DNA from: Ralstonia pickettii
GTDB lineage: Bacteria > Pseudomonadota > Gammaproteobacteria > Burkholderiales > Burkholderiaceae
Reading direction: 5' to 3'
Length of the DNA: 64,000 nt
Assembly (NCBI RefSeq): GCF_030582395.1
Contig: NZ_CP104381.1
Location: forward strand, 310,001-374,000
A program made the translations under genes and the position numbers. The notes below the pieces were generated by a model. That model did not search any database and was not told the DNA's origin. It saw nothing but the letters and a program-made list of their open reading frames with translations. This document shows, in pieces, positions 1 through 8,731 of the stretch; the first letter of the stretch is position 1; every line of letters begins with the position of its first letter.

Positions 1-710
1 GGGGCAAATACCTGCTCATCGAATGCATGCCCGGGGCCGAACAATCCGGCGGCCGCGCCGAAACCGCAGGCGGCTGGTTGCTCATCCATCTTGGTATGAC
101 AGGCACCTTGCGCGTGCTGGAAACGCCCGTGCCGCCCGGCCTGCACGATCACGTCGATATCGAACTCGCCGACGCAACTGGCGTACCCGTCACACTGCGC
201 TATCGCGACCCGCGCCGGTTTGGTGCCGTGCTTTGGCATGCAGGCGACGAAGCCGGCTTGGCCGAACACCCGCTGCTGCGCAACCTCGGCATTGAGCCGT
301 TCGACGCGCGATTCGACGGCGACTGGATGTTTGCCCGCACGCGCGGGCGCCGGGTGGCCATCAAGTCGGCACTGCTGGCGGGCGACATCGTGGTCGGCGT
401 GGGCAACATCTATTGTTCGGAAAGCCTGTTTCGCGCCGGCATTCGGCCGACCACGGCAGCGGGACGCATCAGCCGCCCGCGCTATGCGGCGCTGGCCGAG
501 GCCATTCGCGCCACGCTGGCCGATGCCATCGCCCGGGGCGGCAGCACGCTGCGGGACTTTGTCGGCTCCGACGGGCAAAGCGGCTACTTTCAGCTTGATG
601 CCTTCGTGTACGACCGCGCCGGTCTGCCGTGTCGTGTGTGCGGCACGCCGGTCCGCCAGATCGTGCAGGGCCAGCGCTCCACGTTCTACTGCCCGACCTG
701 CCAGCGCTGA
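1..710 (+). CDS. mutM: Formamidopyrimidine-DNA glycosylase, 5' truncated
   Basis: Base-excision repair glycosylase/AP lyase that removes oxidised purines such as 8-oxoguanine. The gene runs in from the left edge: the frame is open from base 3 and begins GKYLLIE, so the N-terminal catalytic Pro and the start of the beta-sandwich are outside the window. Visible are the central helix-two-turn-helix region ([10 protein letters not shown]) and the C-terminal zinc finger, with Cys pairs in CRVCG and CPTC separated by 16 residues, ending at the stop at 708-710. Family proteins are about 270 residues, so roughly 35-40 are missing. mutY lies 2.3 kb downstream, so two members of the 8-oxoguanine defence system are close together. 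Identification is firm. Confidence 0.96.
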   Translation, partial: GKYLLIECMPGAEQSGGRAETAGGWLLIHLGMTGTLRVLETPVPPGLHDHVDIELADATGVPVTLRYRDPRRFGAVLWHAGDEAGLAEHPLLRNLGIEPFDARFDGDWMFARTRGRRVAIKSALLAGDIVVGVGNIYCSESLFRAGIRPTTAAGRISRPRYAALAEAIRATLADAIARGGSTLRDFVGSDGQSGYFQLDAFVYDRAGLPCRVCGTPVRQIVQGQRSTFYCPTCQR

Positions 711-998
711 TCGGAGGGCTCAAGCCACCGGGAGCTGCCTGGAAACGCCGTGCCGGAGCGATCTGCACGCCATTTCGCAAGGTTTTTGAAGTGGGGTGCG
801 GGGTCTTCGATGGCATCCCGCAACACTTGTCCGCCCGGGCCGGAGAACCGTGCTGAAAGTTCGCCCGGAAGCCGGCGGTTCGCTGTATCGTTCCACCTAA
901 ATTTGTGCATTTCTGTGCCGTAATTGGGCGGTAACAGCGATGTCGAGGGGCGCGCGCATTTTCCCGCTGTCCGGTCGCGCACACAATAAGACAGAACG

Positions 999-2942
999 AT
1001 GAACAACACACTGAGCACACAGTTCGAGCAGTACAGCGCCTGGCGCGCTTCGGTACTGCAGTCGGTGGGGGAATTCCAAGACTGGCTGCAAGCCCAGGAG
1101 CTGTACGACGCGCAGGCTGACATGCGCGCACAGCGCATCCGAGGCGTGCTGCGCAGCGACAAGCTCAAGGTTGCTTTCATAGCCGAGTTCTCTCGCGGCA
1201 AGAGTGAGCTGATCAACGCGATCTTCTTCGCTGATTTCGGCCGCCGCATCCTGCCTTCGTCAGCGGGCCGGACCACGATGTGTCCGACCGAGCTGATGTA
1301 CGACGAAAGCTATCCGCCGTCGATCCGTCTGTTGCCGATCGAGACGCGTCTGCATGATGCGTCGACCGCCGATTTTCGCGATGCCGAAAGCCACTGGCTG
1401 TCGGTGCCGCTCGATCCTTCGTCGCCCGAGGGCATGCTGGAAGCGTTTCGCCACGTGGTGGAAACCGTGCGCGTGCCGAAGGAAGAAGCCGAGCAGCTAG
1501 GCCTCTATAACGACGCCGATCCGGACGCCGCCTTCTCGGTGGATGCCGCCGGTACGGTGGAAGTGTCGAAGTGGCGCCACGCGATCATCAATTTCCCGCA
1601 CCCGATGCTCAAGCAGGGGCTGGTGATCCTGGACACGCCGGGCCTGAACGCCATCGGTACCGAGCCGGAACTGACGCTGCGCCTGATTCCGGATGCACAC
1701 GTCGTTGTGTTCGTGCTGGCCGCGGACGCCGGCGTGACCAAGAGCGACCTGGAGCTGTGGCGCTCGCACGTGGGCGGTGGCCAGCGCAAGGGCTGCATCG
1801 CGGTGCTCAACAAGGTCGATGGCCTGTGGGATCCGCTCAAGTCCGAAGAGGAAGTCGAGAGCGAAGTCAGCCGGCAGATCATGACGACGGCGCAGGTGCT
1901 CGATATCGATGTCGAGCGCGTGTATCCGGTGTCGGCGCAGAAGGGTCTGCTCGCTAAGGTCAGCCACGATCATGAGCTGCTGGCAAAGAGCCGGCTGCCG
2001 GAGTTGGAGTCGGTGCTGTCGGATCAGCTGATCCCTCAGCGTCGCGAGATCGTCACTGAACAAGTGCAGCTGGCGGTGAAGGACATGGCCGCGGGCGCGC
2101 AGCAATTGCTGCAGATGCGCCGCCGTGACATCGTCGAGCAGTTGTTCGAACTGCGCGGCCTGCGCGGCAAGAACCACACGATGGTCAAGCACATGTTGAT
2201 GCGCGTGCAGGGCGAGAAGGAAGAGTTCGAGCAGAGCATTGCCAAGTTCCAGGCGTTGCGCACGGTGTTCGGCCGCCACAGCGCGGAGATCATCAAGAGC
2301 GTGCAGCTCAAGCAGATCCGCTCGACGATGCGCGAGGCGCGCGAGAAGATGAAGGAGCGCGTGTTCTCGCGCGGCCTGCGCGACGACATGGACAAGCTCT
2401 TCGGCCACCTGACGGGCCTGGTGCGCGACGCGGCCAACCGCATCGACCAACTGCACCAGATGGTCGACGGCATGTACAAGAAGTTCAACGCCGAGCACGG
2501 CTTCACGCTGTCGCCGCCGCTGCGCTTTTTGGGCACGCGCTATGACGCTGACCTGAAAGAGACGCTGATGCTGGCGCACAACCACTTTGGCGCATTCAGC
2601 TTCCTGACCCGTCCGAAGCCGCAGCTCGTGCATGGCGCGTTCTCGACGGTGGCCAGCCGCGTACTGGATACCTTCCAGGACATGAACCGCGACATCGAGA
2701 TTTGGCTGAAGTCGGTCATGACGCCACTCGAAGCGCAGGTCCGCGATCATCAGAAGCAACTGCGCAAGCGTGTGGATTCGATCGAGCGCATTCACGAGGC
2801 CACCGATACGTTGGAAGCGCGCATCACCGAACTCGAAGCGCTGCTCAATACGCTCGATGAGCGCAGCGGGACGATCGCTCAGTACACCGACCGCATTCTC
2901 GCGGCCGGGACCATCCTGGAACGTCAGTCGTTCGCGGCCTGA
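999..2942 (+). CDS. Dynamin-like GTPase family protein
   Basis: A 647-residue large GTPase of the bacterial dynamin-like type. The P-loop is AEFSRGKSE (residues 62-70); the first Gly of GxxxxGKS is Ala. Switch residues are in RTTMCPTE, the G3 motif is DTPG at 212-215 and the G4 motif NKVD at 271-274. The remainder is long, charged and helical (about 350-647), consistent with a dynamin middle/GED-like stalk. No clear membrane segment is present. Such proteins act in membrane remodelling or membrane stress, but the role of this one cannot be told from sequence. It stands alone between mutM and mutY, with 288 non-coding bases before it and a terminator after it. The ATG lacks a strong Shine-Dalgarno sequence. 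Confidence 0.88.
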   Translation: MNNTLSTQFEQYSAWRASVLQSVGEFQDWLQAQELYDAQADMRAQRIRGVLRSDKLKVAFIAEFSRGKSELINAIFFADFGRRILPSSAGRTTMCPTELMYDESYPPSIRLLPIETRLHDASTADFRDAESHWLSVPLDPSSPEGMLEAFRHVVETVRVPKEEAEQLGLYNDADPDAAFSVDAAGTVEVSKWRHAIINFPHPMLKQGLVILDTPGLNAIGTEPELTLRLIPDAHVVVFVLAADAGVTKSDLELWRSHVGGGQRKGCIAVLNKVDGLWDPLKSEEEVESEVSRQIMTTAQVLDIDVERVYPVSAQKGLLAKVSHDHELLAKSRLPELESVLSDQLIPQRREIVTEQVQLAVKDMAAGAQQLLQMRRRDIVEQLFELRGLRGKNHTMVKHMLMRVQGEKEEFEQSIAKFQALRTVFGRHSAEIIKSVQLKQIRSTMREAREKMKERVFSRGLRDDMDKLFGHLTGLVRDAANRIDQLHQMVDGMYKKFNAEHGFTLSPPLRFLGTRYDADLKETLMLAHNHFGAFSFLTRPKPQLVHGAFSTVASRVLDTFQDMNRDIEIWLKSVMTPLEAQVRDHQKQLRKRVDSIERIHEATDTLEARITELEALLNTLDERSGTIAQYTDRILAAGTILERQSFAA

Positions 2943-2963
2943 CGCGCATCGTTGCTCCCGAAG

Positions 2964-2986
2964 AAGGCGCCTGCGGGCGCTTTTTT
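2964..2986 (+). terminator. Rho-independent terminator after the dynamin-like gene
   Basis: GC-rich stem GCGCC/GGCGC (2967-2971 and 2976-2980) with a 4-base loop is followed by six T residues, 24 bases after the stop codon. It separates the dynamin-like gene from mutY. Confidence 0.8.
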
Positions 2987-3045
2987 CGTTCTGGTAGGAT
3001 CGCCGCCAGCGCGCCTCTTCTGCTGGCCGCTTTTTCATCACACGC

Positions 3046-4194
3046 ATGACCGCCACCCCTCGCCGCACGCGCCGCGCCGCGCAACCTGCCGCCGCTTTGC
3101 CTTCTCTTCCCGACGATTTTGCCGCGCGCGTCGTCGCCTGGCAGCAGCGTCATGGCCGCCACCATCTGCCGTGGCAGAACACCGGCGACGCGTATCGCAC
3201 GTGGCTTTCAGAGATCATGCTGCAGCAGACGCAGGTGAGCGCGGTGCTGGGCTACTACGCCCGCTTCATCGAGCGCTTCCCGACCGTGCAGGCGCTGGCC
3301 GCTGCGCCGGCAGACGACGTGATGGCTGCGTGGGCCGGCCTCGGCTACTACACGCGCGCACGCAACCTGCATCGCTGCGCGCAGCTCGTGGTGGCAGAAC
3401 ACGGCGGCATCTTTCCGCGCGATCCCGCCGTGCTAGCGATGCTGCCGGGCATTGGCCGCTCGACTGCGGCGGCCATCGCAGCGTTCTCGTACGGCGTGCG
3501 CGCGGCCATTCTCGATGGCAACGTCAAGCGCGTCTTCGCACGCGTGTTCGGCATTGACGGCTTTCCTGGCGACAAGCGCGTCGAAGACACCATGTGGCGC
3601 ATCGCCGAAGCCGTGCTGCCGCCGGCAGAGGGCATTCAACCGTACACGCAGGGTTTGATGGACCTTGGGGCGACGGTGTGCACGCGCGGCAAGCCTGCCT
3701 GCCTCAGCGGCGAACGGCCCTGTCCGCTGGAATCGCTGTGCGAAGCGCGAAGGACTGATCGCGTGATGGAGCTGCCCGTGCCGCGGCCGCGCAAGGCGAT
3801 ACCCGAGCGCGCGGCGACACTCGTCATCGCACTGAACGCCGACGCGGTACTGCTGCAGCGCCGACCGCAACGCGGTATCTGGGGCGGCTTATGGTCTTTG
3901 CCGCTGGTAGGTGAGATGGACGACGCGCTCGAAGCGCATCCGCTGGATGTGGGCACCGTGCGTCGTGCCGCGCAGGCCTATGGCGACGTCTCAACCGTGG
4001 AGACGGCCGGCGCGCTCACGCACGCTTTCACGCACTTCCGTCTGCACATGCATTTGCTGCGCGCGACGATCGCCGCCCCCGCCGCGCTCGACGACGACTG
4101 GCGCTGGGTACCGCTTGCACAACTCAATTCAGTGGGATTGCCTGCGCCGGTGAAATTGGCGCTTGAGACGCTGGTACAGCCAAGCCTGATCTGA
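3046..4194 (+). CDS. mutY: A/G-specific adenine DNA glycosylase
   Basis: MutY removes adenine mispaired with 8-oxoguanine or guanine. The 382-residue protein has the HhH-GPD fold (LPWQNTGDAYRTWLSEIMLQQTQV near the N-terminus, LPGIGRSTAAAIAAF for the helix-hairpin-helix) and a C-terminal NUDIX-like 8-oxoG recognition domain. The [4Fe-4S] loop near residues 210-230 reads C-x6-C-x6-C-x5-C; the usual spacing is C-x6-C-x2-C-x5-C, so there are four extra residues (the LSGERP stretch) between the second and third Cys. All four Cys remain. A Lys/Arg/Pro-rich N-terminal extension of about 20 residues precedes the core. It starts just after the terminator of the dynamin-like gene and converges on the LON-domain gene. 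Confidence 0.96.
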   Translation: MTATPRRTRRAAQPAAALPSLPDDFAARVVAWQQRHGRHHLPWQNTGDAYRTWLSEIMLQQTQVSAVLGYYARFIERFPTVQALAAAPADDVMAAWAGLGYYTRARNLHRCAQLVVAEHGGIFPRDPAVLAMLPGIGRSTAAAIAAFSYGVRAAILDGNVKRVFARVFGIDGFPGDKRVEDTMWRIAEAVLPPAEGIQPYTQGLMDLGATVCTRGKPACLSGERPCPLESLCEARRTDRVMELPVPRPRKAIPERAATLVIALNADAVLLQRRPQRGIWGGLWSLPLVGEMDDALEAHPLDVGTVRRAAQAYGDVSTVETAGALTHAFTHFRLHMHLLRATIAAPAALDDDWRWVPLAQLNSVGLPAPVKLALETLVQPSLI

Positions 4195-4224
4195 GCAACA
4201 CGGGCAGGCTTAGCTGCGTTGGCA

Positions 4225-4878
4225 TCACAGAATGTGATGCTGCTTCATGTAGCGATGGACAATCTCGATGCGCATGCCGGCGTCCATCAGCTCCATCAAT
4301 TTCTGCTTGGCCTTGAGCGGCACCGGCAGCAGCTCGCATAGCCGATTCGCGACCCAGCTCGGGCTGTTCCACTCGTAGGGTTCGACCATCGGGATGTTGC
4401 CGTCTTCGCGCGAGCCGAGCGTCGTGATGATGCGGCGCAGGGCGCCCACGCAATCGTCGAAGAGTTCGCCTTTGCAGTCTTCCACGTCGGCGCCGATGGG
4501 TTCGACCGTGCCGCGCATGAGCCCGTTGGGCGTCGTCTCGAAAGAAAGCACCTTGAAGCGCTGCGTGCCACGCACCTTGATCATCAGCAGGCCGAGCTGC
4601 TCCATATCGCATTCGGTGATGTGGGCAATGCAGCCCACGTCAACCGGGACAGTCGGGTTGTCGGTGGTGCCGACCTCGTTGCCGCGCTCGATCAGGCAGA
4701 CGCCGAACGGCGTCTTGTCGCGCAGGCACGTGCGCACCATGTCCATGTAGCGAGCTTCGAAAATGCGCAGCGGGAGAAGACCGCCCGGAAACAGCACCGT
4801 GTGCAACGGAAACAACGGCAACTCGGTGGGCAGCGGCGGCAGCGGCGAGAACGGAGAGAGAGCGATGTCTTCTTGCAT
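4225..4878 (-). CDS. LON substrate-binding domain protein (no protease domain)
   Basis: A 217-residue stand-alone LON N-terminal domain protein: ELPLFPLHTVLFPGGLLPLRIFEARYMDMV is the typical opening, though quoted here only as the conserved L-P-L-F-P-L start and the IFE-RY motif (about residues 20-50). It lacks the AAA+ module and Ser-Lys protease domain of Lon, so it probably binds protein substrates or acts as an adaptor; no activity can be inferred. The start chosen is the ATG at 4878 (MQEDIALS); an upstream in-frame ATG at 4938 would add 20 residues without conserved content. It lies downstream of rapZ in the same direction, about 100 bases away. Function unknown. Confidence 0.85.
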   Translation of the reverse strand: MQEDIALSPFSPLPPLPTELPLFPLHTVLFPGGLLPLRIFEARYMDMVRTCLRDKTPFGVCLIERGNEVGTTDNPTVPVDVGCIAHITECDMEQLGLLMIKVRGTQRFKVLSFETTPNGLMRGTVEPIGADVEDCKGELFDDCVGALRRIITTLGSREDGNIPMVEPYEWNSPSWVANRLCELLPVPLKAKQKLMELMDAGMRIEIVHRYMKQHHIL

Positions 4879-4977
4879 GGACGGGCTTTCAGCAGGCGGC
4901 GGCAAGACCTTCGCGTGGCGCCGCGCAAGAAGCCGCATCCAAACGGGACCGACTCGCGCGGGAGATTTCCGGCGCGC

Positions 4978-5871
4978 TCAGCCATCTACGGCCAATTCGC
5001 GGTGGCGGACCAACACATTACCATGCGCGCGGAAGTACGTGGCAAGCCGTTCCGCGATGTACACCGAGCGATGCTGACCTCCCGTGCAGCCGATTGCGAC
5101 GGTCAGGTAGCTGCGGTTGTCGGCGATGAAACTCGGCAGCCACTTTTCCACGTAGGCGCGGATGTCTTCTGCCATCGCAAGGACCATCGGCTGACTTTGC
5201 AGGAAATCGATGACGGGCTGATCGCGGCCCGTGAGCGGGCGCAATTGCGTGTCGTAGTACGGGTTGGGCAGTGAGCGCACGTCGAAGACGAGATCGGCGT
5301 CGGTCGGCACGCCATGCTTGAAGCCGAACGATTCGAACATCAACGTGATGTCGTGCGGCTCGTCGCTGATGAATTCTTTGATGTACGCGCGCAAGGCGTT
5401 GGTGCGCAGCGTGCTGGTGTCGATGCGATGTGCAGGATCGGCGAGCGGGCTGAGCAACTCGCGCTCCATCTCGATCGCTTCGATGAGCGAGGTGTCGAGA
5501 CCCTTGGCGGCGGCCTGAACATTGGCGGCGGCATCCGGGCGGCCGTTACGGATCGACAGCGGATGCCGGCGGCGCGTCTCGGAATAGCGCTGCACCAGCG
5601 CGTTCGTGCTCGCCGTCAAAAACAGCATGCGAACGTCGTGTTCCTTGCGCAGCACGGTGACCGTCTCGGGCACCTTGCGCAGTGACTCACGGCTGCGGAT
5701 GTCAGTGGCCACGCCCAGATGCGTATAACCCTGGTCCGCCAGATAGCGCGCCAGTTCGGGGATGAACTGCGCGGGCAGGTTGTCGACGCAGTAGTAACCT
5801 GCGTCTTCGAGTACGTTCAGGGCGACCGATTTCCCTGAACCCGACATACCGGTGATGAGAATGATCCGCAT
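4978..5871 (-). CDS. rapZ: RNase adapter protein / nucleotide-binding protein RapZ
   Basis: A 297-residue P-loop protein of the RapZ/YvcJ family. Walker A GMSGSGKS is at residues 8-15, and the C-terminal half carries the family blocks [31 protein letters not shown] and the terminal RHREL. In Escherichia coli RapZ binds the sRNA GlmZ and recruits RNase E, controlling glucosamine-6-phosphate synthase; whether the same sRNA circuit exists in this organism is not visible. Here it sits near hprK, ptsN and rpoN but is separated from them by a psiF-type gene and a terminator. Confidence 0.95.
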   Translation of the reverse strand: MRIILITGMSGSGKSVALNVLEDAGYYCVDNLPAQFIPELARYLADQGYTHLGVATDIRSRESLRKVPETVTVLRKEHDVRMLFLTASTNALVQRYSETRRRHPLSIRNGRPDAAANVQAAAKGLDTSLIEAIEMERELLSPLADPAHRIDTSTLRTNALRAYIKEFISDEPHDITLMFESFGFKHGVPTDADLVFDVRSLPNPYYDTQLRPLTGRDQPVIDFLQSQPMVLAMAEDIRAYVEKWLPSFIADNRSYLTVAIGCTGGQHRSVYIAERLATYFRAHGNVLVRHRELAVDG

Positions 5872-5910
5872 GCCGCGAGGATAGCATCCCTGTATTGCAA
5901 AGCAGCGACC

Positions 5911-5945
5911 AACAAAAAAGGCGACCGATCCGGCCGCCTTTGTTT
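5911..5945 (-). terminator. Terminator downstream of the PsiF-like gene
   Basis: An inverted repeat around GGCGGCCGGATCGGTCGCC (minus strand) is flanked by A-rich and T-rich runs, so that minus-strand transcription ends in a T run. It lies 21 bases after the psiF-like stop codon and upstream of rapZ. Confidence 0.75.
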
Positions 5946-5965
5946 AAGCGAGGCTAAGGGATTGC

Positions 5966-6295
5966 TCAGCCTTTCGAAAGGCACTCTTTCTGGGCGTTCT
6001 TGTACTCGTCGCCCTTCTTGCCCTTGTTGGCCTTGGAGCAGGCTGCCATCTTTTCCTGCTGCGTCATCGGCTTGGCGGCAGCTGCCGGCTTGTCCGACAG
6101 GCAGCCTTTCATGAAAGCCTTGCGCTCGTCGCCTTTCTTGCCGGCGGCGTCCATGTTGCATTGCTTCATCTTGTCCTGCTGCGAATTCTTGGCTGCCGGG
6201 GCGGCCGGCGCGGCTGCGGGTGCGCTGCCTTGGGCGAAAGCCTGGCCGGCCAGGAACGGGAGCGCCAGGGCGCAAGCGGCAATCAGTTGTTTCAT
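5966..6295 (-). CDS. PsiF-repeat exported protein
   Basis: A 109-residue protein with a Sec signal peptide (MKQLIAACALALPFLAGQAFA) and two PsiF repeats, each a K-x-C-(N/S) start with GKKGDERKAFMKGCLS and GKKGDEYKNAQKECLS. Four Cys occur in the mature part, two per repeat. PsiF-family proteins were named for induction by phosphate starvation in E. coli; their molecular function is unknown. The start at 6295 is supported by AGGAGA eight bases upstream; the longer open frame to 6382 has no such site. Monocistronic, with its own terminator. Confidence 0.88.
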   Translation of the reverse strand: MKQLIAACALALPFLAGQAFAQGSAPAAAPAAPAAKNSQQDKMKQCNMDAAGKKGDERKAFMKGCLSDKPAAAAKPMTQQEKMAACSKANKGKKGDEYKNAQKECLSKG

Positions 6296-6477
6296 CGTCG
6301 TATTCTCCTTGGTACCGTCAGAAGAGCCGGCGGAAAAGGCCGCCGCGCTCGCGATGAACGCCACCGCGTGTGCTCGGCGCATTCACTCCCACAACGGGGA
6401 GGCCGCACGTCGGGTTGACGTTTCGCAGCGAAAACTAGGGTAAACCGGTCTGAATACGAAACTTTGTGGCGGCTTTG

Positions 6478-7452
6478 TTAAAGCAGGCGGCCCTGGGGCG
6501 AGTGGGATGCGGCTTCGGCCTGCATGGCGGCGCGTTGGCGGTCCATGAAGTCGCGCAACGTATCGATGCCGCGCAGGCGCAGGATCGTGTTGCGCACGGC
6601 GGCTTCGACCAGCACGGCCAAGTTGCGGCCGGCCGCCACCTGGATCTTCACCATGTGGATTGGCAACCCGAGTACGTCGAGGTACTGCGAGTCGAGCGGC
6701 AGGCGCTCGAATTCGCCATCGTTGCGGCGCACGAGTTGGACGATCAGCTTGATCTTCATCTTCCGGCGCACAGCCGTCTCACCGAAGATCGTCTTGATGT
6801 CGAGCAGCCCCAGTCCGCGCACTTCCAGCAGATTCTGCAGCAGCGGCGGGCAGCGACCTTCGATGAAGTCCGGCCCCAGGCGGACAAAATCGACAGCATC
6901 GTCGGCCACCAAGCCATGACCGCGCGAGATCAGCTCCAGGCCCAGTTCGCTTTTACCAAGGCCCGAATCGCCCATGATCAGCACGCCCATGCCCAGGATG
7001 TCGAGAAACACCCCGTGCATCGTCACGCGCGGTGCCGAGATGCGAGACAGATACAAACGCAGGTGATCGATGACGGCAGCCGAGGAAATCGGCGACGTGA
7101 ACAGCGGCGTGGAAGAGCGCGTGCAGCGCAGCTCCAGGTCAGGGGGCGGATCCACTCCATCGGCCACCACCAGGAAGGGCGGCTCCAGCAGGATCAACTC
7201 GCCCATCTGTCGCTTGCGGTTTTCTTCCGACAGGCGCTGGTAATAGGTGATCTCGGGCTTGCCGAGCACCTGAATGCGGTTCGGGTGGATGAGGTTCAAG
7301 TGTCCGACCAGATCGGCAGCAGAGGTCGCTTCCTTCGCGAAATCCACGTCGAACGCGCGGTCGGCGCCCTCCAGGCCGGCGACCCACGACAGCTTCAGAT
7401 CGGCTGCGTTGTCGTCAAAGATCGATTGGGCGATGACGCCGGTCAGTTCCAT
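6478..7452 (-). CDS. hprK: HPr kinase/phosphorylase
   Basis: Bifunctional Ser kinase/phosphorylase of the phosphocarrier HPr. The 324-residue length fits the family. Catalytic P-loop GDSGLGKS is at residues 161-168, the conserved MHG with His146 precedes it, and the family signature [14 protein letters not shown] is at 211-224. In betaproteobacteria the kinase is part of the PTS-Ntr regulatory branch, and here it follows ptsN in the same direction. The start at 7452 (MELTGVIAQ) is the conserved one; an upstream in-frame ATG at 7494 adds unconserved residues. Confidence 0.96.
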   Translation of the reverse strand: MELTGVIAQSIFDDNAADLKLSWVAGLEGADRAFDVDFAKEATSAADLVGHLNLIHPNRIQVLGKPEITYYQRLSEENRKRQMGELILLEPPFLVVADGVDPPPDLELRCTRSSTPLFTSPISSAAVIDHLRLYLSRISAPRVTMHGVFLDILGMGVLIMGDSGLGKSELGLELISRGHGLVADDAVDFVRLGPDFIEGRCPPLLQNLLEVRGLGLLDIKTIFGETAVRRKMKIKLIVQLVRRNDGEFERLPLDSQYLDVLGLPIHMVKIQVAAGRNLAVLVEAAVRNTILRLRGIDTLRDFMDRQRAAMQAEAASHSPQGRLL

Positions 7453-7525
7453 AGCAAGGCACGGTAGTGCCGACGGGGCATGGCGCGTTCGCAATCGGTT
7501 GCGCTTGCCCCCGATTGCGTTGCAA

Positions 7526-7981
7526 TCAGGGCCGCCAGTCGGTCAGTAGCTGGTGAATCGCCTCGGGCGACGGCAGGGTGGCGAGGCCTTCGCGCATGTC
7601 GCGGTCGGACAGCAGCTGGGCGATTTCAGACAGGATTTCCAGATGCTGCTGGGTGGCCTGTTCCGGCACCAGCAGGAAAATCAGTAGTGAGACAGGTTTG
7701 CCGTCAGGCGACTCGAAGGGCACCGGTTCGGACAGGCGCATGAAAGCTGCCAGCGGTTGTTTGAGCCCTTTGATCCGGCCGTGCGGGATCGCCACGCCGG
7801 CGCCCAGGCCCGTGGAGCCCAGCGACTCGCGCGCAAACAGGTTGTCGGTGACAACTGCGCGCGTCACGCCGTGGTTGTTCTCGAACAGCAGGCCGGCCTG
7901 TTCAAATACCCGCTTCTTGCTGGTTACGCTGACGTCGAGGGCAATGTTCCCGGGCGGCAGCAGTTTGGCCAAGCGATTCAT
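7526..7981 (-). CDS. ptsN: PTS IIA-like nitrogen regulatory protein EIIA-Ntr
   Basis: A 151-residue EIIA of the fructose/mannitol fold used for regulation rather than sugar transport. The phosphorylatable His67 lies in AIPHGR. The start at 7981 ([13 protein letters not shown]) matches the family; the open frame continues upstream to 8212, with a second possible ATG at 8044, but the extra sequence has no EIIA similarity. Located between hpf and hprK, next to rpoN, as in many proteobacteria where EIIA-Ntr influences potassium transport and sigma-54-linked nitrogen metabolism. Confidence 0.95.
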   Translation of the reverse strand: MNRLAKLLPPGNIALDVSVTSKKRVFEQAGLLFENNHGVTRAVVTDNLFARESLGSTGLGAGVAIPHGRIKGLKQPLAAFMRLSEPVPFESPDGKPVSLLIFLLVPEQATQQHLEILSEIAQLLSDRDMREGLATLPSPEAIHQLLTDWRP

Positions 7982-8280
7982 GTGCAATGCGTGAAATGAG
8001 CGGCGTCCTTCTGCACCAAGATGGCGCACGGACAATCGGGTCATTATAGACCACGCGCCGCGCGGCTTTGTGCGGCGCACTAGAGGTGCACCGCGCAGGG
8101 CAGAGAAGCGAATCCCCCAGGGCTGCAATCGGCCGGTGCCGGCAATGTGCTCCTGGCATCGACCCTGTTTTTGCCAGCATCGCGCCAAAAGCCGCGCCAC
8201 GCCAGCGTTCATACTTTCGTCAGATTTTAGCCCGACTTAAATCGGTTGCAATCGGATTCGTCACGAATGCACCACCACAT
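7982..8280. other. Non-coding spacer between ptsN and hpf
   Basis: About 300 bases upstream of ptsN, ending at the hpf terminator. The ptsN reading frame stays open through most of it but shows no family similarity. It probably carries the ptsN-hprK promoter; I cannot point to convincing -35/-10 elements. Confidence 0.5.
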
Positions 8281-8311
8281 AAAAAAACCGCGCCACCTCG
8301 GGGCGCGGTTT
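8281..8311 (-). terminator. Rho-independent terminator after hpf
   Basis: A perfect 10-bp inverted repeat AAACCGCGCC/GGCGCGGTTT (8285-8294 and 8302-8311) with a 7-base loop. The A-run at 8281-8287 becomes the T-run on the minus strand. It lies 17 bases past the hpf stop and separates rpoN-hpf from ptsN-hprK. Confidence 0.9.
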
Positions 8312-8327
8312 CTGTGGTGCGGTCTTG

Positions 8328-8681
8328 CTATTGCTGCATCTGCACGGCTTGGAAGGCCTGATGCTTCATGCTGTCACGATCGTGCCCTTGCACGCGGTCC
8401 TTGTATTTGATCACTTGCCGGTCGAGCTTATCGACGAGTAGGTCGATGGCCGCATAAAGATCTTCATGGTGTGATTCGACGAAGACATCCTTACCCTTGA
8501 GGTGCAGGTTGATTTCCGCGTACTGACGCCGATCCTTCTCCTTGTGGTTATCGACCGATAGCAACACGCTGACGCCAATCACCTGATCGAAGTGCCTGAT
8601 CACACGCTCCAGTTTCGTTTCCACGTACTCACGCAAAGCAGGCGTGATGTCCAGGTGGTGTCCACTGAGTTTGAAGTTCAT
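8328..8681 (-). CDS. hpf: Ribosome hibernation promoting factor
   Basis: A 117-residue member of the HPF/YfiA family, which binds the 30S decoding region and promotes 100S dimers or translational silencing in stationary phase. Core sequence: [20 protein letters not shown] at the start, then KLERV and [22 protein letters not shown], the conserved Asp/Leu helix. The extra dimerisation domain of long HPF is missing, though the C-terminal tail is longer than in YfiA. The start at 8681 is fixed by AAGGAGAA a few bases upstream. Follows rpoN directly, the classic rpoN-hpf arrangement. Confidence 0.95.
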   Translation of the reverse strand: MNFKLSGHHLDITPALREYVETKLERVIRHFDQVIGVSVLLSVDNHKEKDRRQYAEINLHLKGKDVFVESHHEDLYAAIDLLVDKLDRQVIKYKDRVQGHDRDSMKHQAFQAVQMQQ

Positions 8682-8731
8682 AGCGGTTCTCCTTCTCAAG
8701 ATGAGCCGCACCGGAACTGCCCGCGATGCGG

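Noticed and set aside
1497..3068. Long minus-strand open frame (523 codons) opposite the dynamin-like gene
   Set aside because: Composition is Arg/His/Leu-rich with no motif or start signal; it is the high-GC shadow of the real gene.
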